Assembly: GCA_002483605.1 (NCBI GenBank) | Contig: DLIG01000019.1 | Span: 1-62,405 of the forward strand | DNA length: 62,405 nt | Origin: Sulfurovum sp. UBA7648 | GTDB taxonomy: Bacteria; Campylobacterota; Campylobacteria; Campylobacterales; Sulfurovaceae | Reading direction: 5' to 3' | In this document: piece by piece, positions 49,477 through 57,596 of the stretch | Layout of the letters: each line of letters begins with the position of its first letter | Position numbering within the stretch: the first letter of the stretch is position 1 | Program-made: the position numbers and the translations under genes | The notes under the pieces: model-generated | What the model saw: only the letters and a program-made list of their open reading frames with translations | What the model was told of the DNA's origin: nothing | Database searches by the model: none

Positions 49477-50349
49477 ATGGATAATGAAAACACTCTTGAA
49501 TATAGGCTGGGAATTGATTTTGCGGATTTGGCTCAAAGAGCAAAACTCGCTAGTCAAATAGAAGATATTTTATCCAATCGCAATAAAATAGATATAGAAA
49601 AATTAGATAAATTTTTAAAAGACTATCATAACGTATTTGGTGATGATTGCATCAGAAGGCAAATGTTTCAAGATGATTGCTATAAAAGCTATTGTGAAGC
49701 TGAAAAATTACGCTTCAATATATTGAAGCTTTATTCTTTCAGTGAGCACATCGGAGAAAACTGGCTGGCTCTTCTTGAGGAAACTCCCATATCAGATGAA
49801 TATATGAGAGATCTGCTATTCAAGTTTTACCGTGAGTTTAAAAGGTCAATTTACAAAAACTTTGAAGGTTTCTCTTTTCTACCATACAATAAACCATATC
49901 TTCATAAACTACGGATATCTTCCGCTGATCTAGAGCTATATATGATAAAAAACATCAAGATGATAATTACATTTTCCAACAAAGCACATTTGGATCAACA
50001 TATTCAAAACATTATATATAATCACACTATTGATTGGATCTTAAAACCACAAGAAATTGTTGACATCAAGCTTGTAAATAAACAGTGCTGTATCGAGTTA
50101 ACGACAATAACCGACTATATTCGAAAACATAACATAGATACAAACTATTACGAGTTACCTCGATGTGAATTGTGGTATAAAAATCAAATGATCGATCCTA
50201 AAGAAAAAACGATCTACGGGCTCATTCTAAACCATAAAATTACTTTTATCGCTCAAAATGTCGTGATTGAGAAAGAATTGCTTGCGAAGGTACGGTTTGA
50301 TGATTTGAGAGTAGAGATCGATTGTGATATGGAGTATTGGCAATTATAA
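49477..50349 (+). CDS. Hypothetical protein (290 aa), accessory region
   Basis: No family is recognised. The product is soluble and acidic/basic mixed without membrane segments. The N-terminal 120 residues are helical (FADLAQRAKLASQIEDILSN, FLKDYHNVFGDDCIRRQMF). The C-terminal third alternates beta strands (IVDIKLVNKQCCIELTTI, TIYGLILNHKITFIAQNVVIE). There is no clear Shine-Dalgarno before ATG 49477. It is first in a possible unit with the 131-aa gene 14 bp downstream. The inverted-repeat site 1 lies in front. The context suggests a stress or defence role, but the sequence shows no function. Confidence 0.7.
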   Translation: MDNENTLEYRLGIDFADLAQRAKLASQIEDILSNRNKIDIEKLDKFLKDYHNVFGDDCIRRQMFQDDCYKSYCEAEKLRFNILKLYSFSEHIGENWLALLEETPISDEYMRDLLFKFYREFKRSIYKNFEGFSFLPYNKPYLHKLRISSADLELYMIKNIKMIITFSNKAHLDQHIQNIIYNHTIDWILKPQEIVDIKLVNKQCCIELTTITDYIRKHNIDTNYYELPRCELWYKNQMIDPKEKTIYGLILNHKITFIAQNVVIEKELLAKVRFDDLRVEIDCDMEYWQL

Positions 50350-50363
50350 AGAAAGGATTACAA

Positions 50364-50759
50364 ATGAAGCGATTAGAAAATATCACAAAAACATTTTTAA
50401 TAGAAGAAAGAAAGAGAAAGCAAACGGTGCCCATTTTATTTATAAGCGGTTCAAATTTGCATTCTAATGCGCAACTGTACAAATACTATTTTTGGATATA
50501 TGCTGAGAACTCAGAGTATAGCAGCTCAGCCGATGTTTTTTTTAAAGAAGAGCATAAATTAAGTGCCAAAAAAGCATTTGATATGATGAAAAAACTTCAA
50601 GAGGATAATATTGGTTATGCTTTTGCAAATAAACGATATTATAGGCTTGGCAATAAGACTTGGGACTATGAAAAACTAAAAAAAGATGATTCAAAAATAA
50701 CATTCGCCCCGTCTTATGATGATGATGAGGACGAAGTCCATGAAAGTGGCCACAAATAA
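50364..50759 (+). CDS. Hypothetical protein (131 aa)
   Basis: ATG 50364 is chosen because AAAGGA lies 6 nt upstream; the in-frame ATG at 50337 overlaps the previous gene. The N-terminus is Lys/Arg-rich (FLIEERKRKQTVPILFISGS) and the C-terminus is strongly acidic (SYDDDEDEVHESGHK). No family recognised. It is likely co-transcribed with the 290-aa gene. Confidence 0.65.
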   Translation: MKRLENITKTFLIEERKRKQTVPILFISGSNLHSNAQLYKYYFWIYAENSEYSSSADVFFKEEHKLSAKKAFDMMKKLQEDNIGYAFANKRYYRLGNKTWDYEKLKKDDSKITFAPSYDDDEDEVHESGHK

Positions 50760-50833
50760 TCAAAAGCAGTATATATTGTAATAAATTTTTAACCCTTTTA
50801 GGCTAAAATAAATCCATTGAAAAAAGGAATATC

Positions 50834-52306
50834 TTGAATCTCTCAAAGTCTCTTTATATCCGCGGCATCCAGTGTAAAAAATCACTTTGGCTTAAAAAAT
50901 ACAGGCCTGAATTATTAACCCCTCCAGACGCTCAGGCACAAGCGAAATTCGAAACAGGAAGCCAGGTAGGAGAACTTGCTCTTAAACTTTTTTCTGGCGG
51001 TGTAATGATACCCTATAGCGAAACAACATTTAATGAAAAAATAGAACTGACAAAAAAATATATTGCAGAAGGGATGTCAAATATATATGAGGCTTCTTTT
51101 GTGTATGACGGTGTATTTTTAATGATTGATATACTGCATATAAACGATGATGGCAGCATGGAAATATATGAGGTTAAAAGTTCAACCGAAGTTAAAGAAG
51201 TATATTTGCATGATGCGAGCATACAATACTATGTGCTTAACGGTCTCGGATTTGATGTAAAACGAGCAAATATCATACATATCAATAATAAATACATCAG
51301 AGAAGATGAGCTGGATGTCGAAAAGCTTTTCATTGTAGTTGATGTAACCGAAGAGATCAAAGCCATGCAAAATGACATTTCTGTATATCTTAAAACTTTT
51401 GAGCAAACATTAAACGATAGAGATCGTGAGCCTGATGTTCCTATTGGACCACAATGTACAAACCCATATGATTGTGATGCGATAGAGTATTGCTGGAGAG
51501 ATGTTCCTGATTATAGTATCTTCAATATATCACGGCTAAAAACTACAAAGAAATTTGAGCTTTATCATAATGGGATAGTACATTTTCATCAATTAGAAGA
51601 TATCTACAGTTTTTCATTGAGCCAGCAGATACAAATAACCTCTGAACTTGAACAAAAAGAAACTATAGATAAAGATGCCATAAAAGAGTTCTTGGATACT
51701 TTGACGTATCCTGTGTATCATCTTGACTTTGAAACATTTCAGCAGGCAATTCCTGAATGGAAAGGAGTCAGCCCATACATGCAGATACCATTTCAATACT
51801 CCATACATATAGACTATGGAGACGGTAGACTTGAGCATAGAGAGTTTTTGGCACAAGATGGAAAAGATCCAAGATATGAACTTGCTAAAAGTTTGGCTAA
51901 TGATATACCGGATAATGTAACCGTGTTGGCTTATAACGCAGGATTTGAAAAAGGTGTTATTCAAAAATTAGCTGATCAATTTTCAGAATTTTCATTGCAC
52001 TTAATGTCAGTATATGACAATATAAAAGATCTAATGATACCTTTTCAAAAGACTCATTATTATGTCCCTGCTATGAAAGGAAGCTACTCTATTAAATATG
52101 TTTTACCGGCAATTGTTCCTGAGATGCAAAAAGCATATGAAGAACTGAGCCTGGTTCATCATGGAGGTGAAGCTATGCAGGCTTTTGCAAATCTTTCAAA
52201 AATGGATAGCGAAACAAAAGAGAAATATAGAAAAGCATTGCTAGAATACTGCAAATTGGATACTTTGGCCATGGTAAAGGTATTGGAAAAACTGCAAAGT
52301 ATTTAA
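50834..52306 (+). CDS. DUF2779 protein with Cas4-like nuclease and DEDD-like exonuclease motifs
   Basis: The product is 490 aa; start TTG 50834 follows AAAAGGA. The N-terminal part looks like a Cas4/RecB-type nuclease: Cys14 plus a cluster CTNPYDC-x5-C at about 208-220 could hold a 4Fe-4S cluster, and ID at about 97 with EVKSS at about 112-116 form the PD-(D/E)xK core. The C-terminal DUF2779 part (about 285-490) has YHLDFETF, YNAGFEKGVI and the late LEYCKLDTLAM, the order of acidic residues in a DEDD exonuclease fold. DUF2779 proteins are often in defence or repair settings. Function is inference. Confidence 0.78.
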   Translation: MNLSKSLYIRGIQCKKSLWLKKYRPELLTPPDAQAQAKFETGSQVGELALKLFSGGVMIPYSETTFNEKIELTKKYIAEGMSNIYEASFVYDGVFLMIDILHINDDGSMEIYEVKSSTEVKEVYLHDASIQYYVLNGLGFDVKRANIIHINNKYIREDELDVEKLFIVVDVTEEIKAMQNDISVYLKTFEQTLNDRDREPDVPIGPQCTNPYDCDAIEYCWRDVPDYSIFNISRLKTTKKFELYHNGIVHFHQLEDIYSFSLSQQIQITSELEQKETIDKDAIKEFLDTLTYPVYHLDFETFQQAIPEWKGVSPYMQIPFQYSIHIDYGDGRLEHREFLAQDGKDPRYELAKSLANDIPDNVTVLAYNAGFEKGVIQKLADQFSEFSLHLMSVYDNIKDLMIPFQKTHYYVPAMKGSYSIKYVLPAIVPEMQKAYEELSLVHHGGEAMQAFANLSKMDSETKEKYRKALLEYCKLDTLAMVKVLEKLQSI

Positions 52307-52312
52307 GCAACA

Positions 52313-52326
52313 GACATTAAGGTGTT
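52313..52326. promoter_or_regulatory. Weak match to the GACA-N6-TGTC motif, site 4
   Basis: GACATTAAGGTGTT has one base wrong in the second half-site and one change in the ATAAA core, but it is preceded by CA like the site at 61498 and lies 37 bp before the next start codon, the same distance as at the 61-kb site. An overlapping perfect repeat GCAACA-N10-TGTTGC (52307-52328) is an alternative reading, so the call is tentative. Confidence 0.3.
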
Positions 52327-52363
52327 GCAATAATATATTAAAATATCAATACAAGGAGATATT

Positions 52364-52813
52364 ATGCCAAGACTTTTACGAACCGTAGAACAATACATTG
52401 CCGAAAGAAACAAGCCTTATGGTTATTGGATCGTGTTTCATAAGCTGTATAATGAAGTAGCAATACACCATAATAAAAAATATTCAGAGATTTTTTTAAG
52501 CGACGAATATATTAACCATGACGCAAGAGTGGAGTTTGAAAACTTTATGAAAATAAATTTCCCAAATGTGATACTAGAAGATGTATTTGACTATGTGTCG
52601 CTGAGTCATCTTTTATGGCCGTACCTAGGAAGTATCGCGATAGATATGGAGCAAGGTGATGCAGTTTATGAGGCGCTTAGTCAAAAATATGGCGACCCGT
52701 TTGATGATCCATATACAACCGATGTAGCTCTATGGGTTATGTCAAAAGAGGATGCAGTAAAATATCACGATGAGCGTAATCGTATAGTTGAAGAAGAGTT
52801 TGGGGAAGATTAG
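52364..52813 (+). CDS. Hypothetical protein (149 aa)
   Basis: ATG follows AAGGAG. It is a soluble, acidic, helical protein with aromatic-rich stretches (YGYWIVFHKLYNEVAIHH, LSHLLWPYLGSIAID). No family is recognised and no catalytic motif is visible. It lies 18 bp upstream of the first DUF262 gene in the same direction and may be co-transcribed with it. Confidence 0.65.
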   Translation: MPRLLRTVEQYIAERNKPYGYWIVFHKLYNEVAIHHNKKYSEIFLSDEYINHDARVEFENFMKINFPNVILEDVFDYVSLSHLLWPYLGSIAIDMEQGDAVYEALSQKYGDPFDDPYTTDVALWVMSKEDAVKYHDERNRIVEEEFGED

Positions 52814-52831
52814 ATTAATGGAGAGTGTGAG

Positions 52832-54583
52832 ATGAGTGATAAATTAACACTGAAATCAATATATGAGTTGCTAGATGAGAAAAGTTTTTACATACCGTCG
52901 TATCAGAGAGGGTACAGGTGGATCGAACAGCAGGTTAAAGAATTGATGGATGACATATGGGAATTTCATGAAAATGTGGAATTGGAAAAAAACAAGGGAT
53001 TTTACTGTCTGCAGCCGATAGTTGTAAAAAAAAGCAACAATTCCGATTTTAACTGGGACATTATTGACGGGCAGCAGAGACTTACAACCATTTATATTAT
53101 ATTAAAAACGGCAGAGACTTTATTGACAGAAGATGGGCTGAAACTATATAAAATCGGATATGAGACAAGAACAGATAGCGGAGAATTTCTTAGAGACAAA
53201 CTTAATGAGATTGATGAAAGCAACATCGATTTTTTTCACATAAGCAAAACATATGAAACTGTAATAAAATGGTTCAGTGACAGAAAAGGATCAAAAAGCA
53301 ACTTTATTAAAAGACTGCTGCAGGCCCCCATTTTGGATGGAAATGCGGATAAAGCAAAAAATATCAGGGTTATATGGTATGAAGTTGATGAGGGGAAAGA
53401 CAATGATATTGAAATTTTTACAAGAATCAATATGGGCAAAATCCCTTTGACAAATGCCGAACTTGTAAAAGCCCTGCTGCTCCAGAAATTTGAAGAGAAC
53501 AAAGAGATAAAGCAGTTTGAACTGGCATCCGAATGGGACTTTATAGAATATTCTTTGCAAAATGATGATTTCTGGTTTTTTATCAACAAGGGCAAAAACG
53601 AGAAAGCCACAAGAATAGAGTTTATCTTTGATCTTGTTTCGGAAAACTATATAAACAGAGAAGACGATGAAATCAGGGAATTCGCTGCAACATTAAACAA
53701 GCCTATTGATAAATATTATGTTTTCCATATAATCAATCATATGTTTAAAAATGGTTTCACTGTCGAATCTGTATGGAATGAGGTAAAAAACTGTTTCAGA
53801 ATTTTGAATGAGTGGTATGAAGACAGGGAACTTTTTCATAAGATCGGCTTTCTTGTAATTTATTCCGACAATTCCATGCTGAGTATGATCAAAGGATATA
53901 CGGAAACAGACAGTACGAAAACAGAATTCAGACATTTCCTGGACAAGCAGATAAAAAAGATATTTGAAAAAATAGATATAGATAATATCAGTTATGAAAG
54001 AGATCAGGATTCAGTCAGGAAAGTACTGCTTATGTTTAACATACAGACTATTATCCAAAACGAAAAATCGAATATCAAATTCCAGTTCGACAGGTTTAAA
54101 AAAGACAACTGGGATATAGAACATATCCGTTCCCAAACCGATAGATATCCGACAAAAGAAAAAGAAAAAATAGAATGGATAGAAGATATCCTCGGAAAAA
54201 CCGATAAAAGCAAAGAAGAAATATTTAAAATGAAACATGATTACTTCAAGGAATTTTATGATCAAATGTATGAAAAACTTGAGGGAAGTGACGGGAATTT
54301 CAACAAGCACCGTATCGGTAACCTTGTCCTACTGGATTCGTCATCAAACAGAAGCTACGGAAATGCTTTTTTCCCGATAAAAAGAAAAACCATTTTGGAA
54401 AATGACAAAAATGGTACTTTTGTGCCAATCTGCACAAAAAATGTATTTTTGAAATATTATTCGCAAGATGCAAAAGATTTGCAAAAATGGAACAGCAATG
54501 ATGCAGAAGACTACAAAAAACAAATTTTAAAAACGTTAAATCCTTTTTTGAAGGAAGAGGTGCAAGATGAAGAACAAATATAG
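52832..54583 (+). CDS. DUF262/HNH protein, GmrSD-like (first of a pair)
   Basis: The product is 583 aa. The N-terminal DUF262 (ParB-like) domain has IPSYQRGYRW at about 21-30 and DGQQRLTT at 79-86, the NTP-binding motif of GmrS and SspE-type proteins. The C-terminal DUF1524-like part has WDIEHIRSQ at about 428-436 and HRIGNLVLLDSSSN with NAFFPIKR at about 493-520, the pattern of the His-Asn nuclease. GmrSD enzymes restrict modified phage DNA. The second DUF262 gene begins 16 bp before this one ends, so both are translated together. Target and modification dependence are unknown. Confidence 0.85.
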   Translation: MSDKLTLKSIYELLDEKSFYIPSYQRGYRWIEQQVKELMDDIWEFHENVELEKNKGFYCLQPIVVKKSNNSDFNWDIIDGQQRLTTIYIILKTAETLLTEDGLKLYKIGYETRTDSGEFLRDKLNEIDESNIDFFHISKTYETVIKWFSDRKGSKSNFIKRLLQAPILDGNADKAKNIRVIWYEVDEGKDNDIEIFTRINMGKIPLTNAELVKALLLQKFEENKEIKQFELASEWDFIEYSLQNDDFWFFINKGKNEKATRIEFIFDLVSENYINREDDEIREFAATLNKPIDKYYVFHIINHMFKNGFTVESVWNEVKNCFRILNEWYEDRELFHKIGFLVIYSDNSMLSMIKGYTETDSTKTEFRHFLDKQIKKIFEKIDIDNISYERDQDSVRKVLLMFNIQTIIQNEKSNIKFQFDRFKKDNWDIEHIRSQTDRYPTKEKEKIEWIEDILGKTDKSKEEIFKMKHDYFKEFYDQMYEKLEGSDGNFNKHRIGNLVLLDSSSNRSYGNAFFPIKRKTILENDKNGTFVPICTKNVFLKYYSQDAKDLQKWNSNDAEDYKKQILKTLNPFLKEEVQDEEQI

Positions 54584-56597
54584 CTTTTGGAGCCTGCTGA
54601 AGGAAAATGTAATAGAAATCCCCACTATTCAAAGGGACTATGCACAGGGCAGGGAAGAGGAAAGCCGGATCAGAGACAGTTTTCTAAAGGTATTACACAG
54701 GAAAATAGAAAATGAAAAAGAAAGCGTAAATCTTGACTTTGTATACGGAAGAATAAAAGACGGCAAGCTGATACCTCTTGACGGGCAGCAGAGGCTTACA
54801 ACACTTTTTCTTCTGCATTGGTATCTAGCAGTCAGAGACGTCAGACTTGATGAAGAATGCATGAAAATCCTGGGCAAATTTACATATGAAACAAGAATAA
54901 GTTCAAGAGAATTCTGTAAAGCATTGGCGGGAAATAAAATAGATTTTGACGAAGACAATACAATATCATCTGTTATTGAAGACAAAAACTGGTTTTACAA
55001 ATCATGGAAAAAAGATCCGACTATCAAATCAATGCTGGTGATGCTGGATGCAATACATAAAAAATTCAGAAACAGTGAAGGATTGTTTGAAAAACTGATC
55101 AGTAATGATAATCCGCCGATTACTTTTGATTTCCTCCCCCTGAATGACTTTAACCTGACCGATGAGCTTTATATCAAGATGAATGCAAGAGGGAAACCTC
55201 TGACGGACTTTGAAAATTTCAAGTCCAATTTCGTCAAATTGTTGGATGATGTCAATGCTTCCAAACTTGACAATTCATGGACAGACCTATTTTGGAAACA
55301 TCGTACTCTGAATAAAATAAAAGATGATGGATACTATTATATAGATGACAAATTTCTCAACTTTTTTACCAATTTCACCATTAATCTTGGACTGGTCTGT
55401 GACAAGCTTGATGTCAGAAAGAACCTAGACGAAATCAATATCATGGACATATATCATGAAGTTTATGAAGATGAAAACAATTTACAGCAACTGGTCAGCA
55501 TTCTGGACAAACTTTGTGATCTAAATAAAAATGAACATCAGAAAAATGAACTTTCACTGTATTTCGATGTTTTTATAGAAAAGAACAACATTTCATCTTG
55601 GGACAGAGCGAGATTTTATGCTTTTGGTAAATTTGTTCTGAAAGCAGATATTGATAGTTCCGAATATGGAAAATGGAAAAGAATAACTAGAAATATTATT
55701 GAAAATTATAATATTGACAGTGTCAAAAGACTTCAGGATACGTTACGGCTGATTGACAATCTAAGCAATCATGTTACGGATTTGTATGAATATATCATTT
55801 CAGATGACTTTTTGGCAAACAAAGACTCTTCAGGAATTAGAAGCCTGGAGTTTCAGCAGGCCGAAGAACAGTTGAAAGCGAAACTGATAATTGGAAGTGC
55901 TGATTGGGAGAAAGCCATTACTGAAGTAGAATCACATCCGTACCTAAACGGTCATGTAGGATTTTTGATAGAAATGGCAGATGCTGATTTGAATAAATTC
56001 AGACAGTATTATCAGAGATTTAATGATATATTCGAAGAAGACAGAGAAAATTTTTCATTTCAAAGAGCTTTACTGGCTAAAGGTGATTACCTTGTCGGCG
56101 AAATAAGTCCATACAGAAACAGATCTTTCTGTTCTTTTGAGACCAGCCAAAGAAACAAGAATGACAACTGGAAACAGGTTTTTCACAATAAAGATAAAAG
56201 AGCTATTCTCAAAGAGCTTCTGGATGATGACAGAGAACTGGACGTGATTAGCGGGGGAGCCAACATCGCGGACTGGCGAAACGGATTTGTAAAATATCCG
56301 AAAGTTCTGCAATATTGCAAACAATATCAGATCCGAATGAGTTCCGAAAATGATATTCTGATTCTGAGCAAAGAGAGAATCTACGGGGAACATGCGGAAT
56401 ATTATACATATTCCCTTTATTGCAGTATGACAGAAAAATACGGTGAGGGGTACTGCAGATATCACAGCAGCAACTCGACTGGAGAAGACAAGTACATCAG
56501 TGTAGGCGACATTAAGATTACTTACCGACCTAATCAATGGTTTTTGGATGATCTAGAAATAGAATATAATGAAATAAAACAAAAATTTAACCTCTAA
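54567..56597 (+). CDS. DUF262 protein (second of a pair)
   Basis: The product is 676 aa. DUF262 motifs are IPTIQRDYAQGR at 18-29 and LDGQQRLTTLFLLHWY from about 71. The middle is helical with MNARGKPLTDFENFKSNFVKLL, also typical of the DUF262 core (the position of the MNxxG loop). The C-terminal 200 residues are an unknown domain (SFQRALLAKGDYLV, RSFCSFETSQRNKNDNWKQVF) without the HNH pattern of its neighbour. ATG 54567 has GGAAGAGG upstream. Overlap with the first gene argues for a stoichiometric pair. Confidence 0.82.
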   Translation: MKNKYSFWSLLKENVIEIPTIQRDYAQGREEESRIRDSFLKVLHRKIENEKESVNLDFVYGRIKDGKLIPLDGQQRLTTLFLLHWYLAVRDVRLDEECMKILGKFTYETRISSREFCKALAGNKIDFDEDNTISSVIEDKNWFYKSWKKDPTIKSMLVMLDAIHKKFRNSEGLFEKLISNDNPPITFDFLPLNDFNLTDELYIKMNARGKPLTDFENFKSNFVKLLDDVNASKLDNSWTDLFWKHRTLNKIKDDGYYYIDDKFLNFFTNFTINLGLVCDKLDVRKNLDEINIMDIYHEVYEDENNLQQLVSILDKLCDLNKNEHQKNELSLYFDVFIEKNNISSWDRARFYAFGKFVLKADIDSSEYGKWKRITRNIIENYNIDSVKRLQDTLRLIDNLSNHVTDLYEYIISDDFLANKDSSGIRSLEFQQAEEQLKAKLIIGSADWEKAITEVESHPYLNGHVGFLIEMADADLNKFRQYYQRFNDIFEEDRENFSFQRALLAKGDYLVGEISPYRNRSFCSFETSQRNKNDNWKQVFHNKDKRAILKELLDDDRELDVISGGANIADWRNGFVKYPKVLQYCKQYQIRMSSENDILILSKERIYGEHAEYYTYSLYCSMTEKYGEGYCRYHSSNSTGEDKYISVGDIKITYRPNQWFLDDLEIEYNEIKQKFNL

Positions 56598-56617
56598 GAT
56601 TTTATCGTGACGATCTA

Positions 56618-56631
56618 GACATAAAACTGTC
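56618..56631. promoter_or_regulatory. Inverted repeat GACA-N6-TGTC, site 2
   Basis: GACATAAAACTGTC lies 47 bp upstream of the gene at 56679. It agrees with site 1 (49411) at 13 of 14 positions and with the 61498 site at 13 of 14. Confidence 0.6.
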
Positions 56632-56678
56632 TTATTAATGTTCTATACTTCTGCAATATAAAAATAAGGAGATAATAG

Positions 56679-57293
56679 ATGTTAGAAGATATAGAGATTT
56701 TAACAAAATATGTTTTTGATCAGTTTATTCCCAAAAATACTGCTTTATATTCCCCTTTACATACATATAGAGCATATATGGGACTTAAAAAAGTTATTGA
56801 TAGAATCAACTTGGTTGCCGAGCATTATCTTGCTCTTGACTTCGCAGAAGAATACTTGCAAAACTCTTCATTTGGCACTCCGGCAGATAAATGGCGCTAC
56901 TTTTTTAACAAAGACCTCGATTCGTTAAATAGGAGCGTTAAAGATTATCTTCAAATTCTTTATTATATAGCTCCTAAAAATAAAACAAGTATGACCGAAA
57001 GCTATTTGGATAATAAATATAGTGCTAAATGGTTTGAGGCATTTGTAAGGGATCAATATAGTGTGGGTTATGTATCACCATGCAATTTTAGTCTAAAGGC
57101 AGTAGCCTTGAAGACAACCGTTGGCGAAGAAGAATACCACATAGAAAAACATTTCAAAATAGATCTAACGACTTACGAACAAAGAATCACACTGCAAAAT
57201 ATTTTGCGAGAAAGAAAGCTTGAGCTAGAAAAACAGCTTTCACTTTTAAAAAAATATATACTATCAAATTACACATTAAATGATATACTATAA
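56679..57293 (+). CDS. Hypothetical protein (204 aa)
   Basis: ATG 56679 follows AAGGAG. It is soluble and helix-rich, with FAEEYLQNSSFGTPADKWRYFF in the middle and a C-terminal coiled-coil-like stretch (QNILRERKLELEKQLSLLKK). No family recognised. It has its own copy of the GACA-N6-TGTC motif in front and is followed 21 bp later by a 93-aa gene, probably one unit. Confidence 0.7.
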   Translation: MLEDIEILTKYVFDQFIPKNTALYSPLHTYRAYMGLKKVIDRINLVAEHYLALDFAEEYLQNSSFGTPADKWRYFFNKDLDSLNRSVKDYLQILYYIAPKNKTSMTESYLDNKYSAKWFEAFVRDQYSVGYVSPCNFSLKAVALKTTVGEEEYHIEKHFKIDLTTYEQRITLQNILRERKLELEKQLSLLKKYILSNYTLNDIL

Positions 57294-57314
57294 AAACATC
57301 TTTGAAAGGATCTT

Positions 57315-57596
57315 ATGAATTCGGACATTACAATAAATAAAAAATTTTTAGAATTATTTAACAAAGGGGAAATGAATGATATTATTAGTCACGCCTCTGC
57401 AGTAAGCGAGGATTGCATTGTTATTGCAACCGAAACTCATTTTTTTGAATTAAGCGCAAATATCGTAGATAGCATCGATATTTATTGCGATGGCCATGAT
57501 GGTGGTTCGTCAAAAAAACTCACAAAAAATGAGTTTATAAAGATATATAAAAGCAGTCCATTGATGAACAATATTCAAGCAGACTTAGATCTTTAG
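57315..57596 (+). CDS. Hypothetical protein (93 aa)
   Basis: ATG follows AAAGGAT. It is a small acidic protein with HASAVSEDCIVIATETHFFELSA and CDGHDGGSSKKLTK. No family recognised. Its last 12 bp overlap the convergent ankyrin gene. It is likely a partner of the 204-aa protein upstream. Confidence 0.65.
   Translation: MNSDITINKKFLELFNKGEMNDIISHASAVSEDCIVIATETHFFELSANIVDSIDIYCDGHDGGSSKKLTKNEFIKIYKSSPLMNNIQADLDL

Noticed and set aside
52307..52328. Inverted repeat GCAACA-N10-TGTTGC as a terminator of the DUF2779 gene
   Set aside because: A 6-bp stem with a 10-nt loop and no U tract is weak; it also overlaps the tentative fourth operator-like site, so neither reading is firm.
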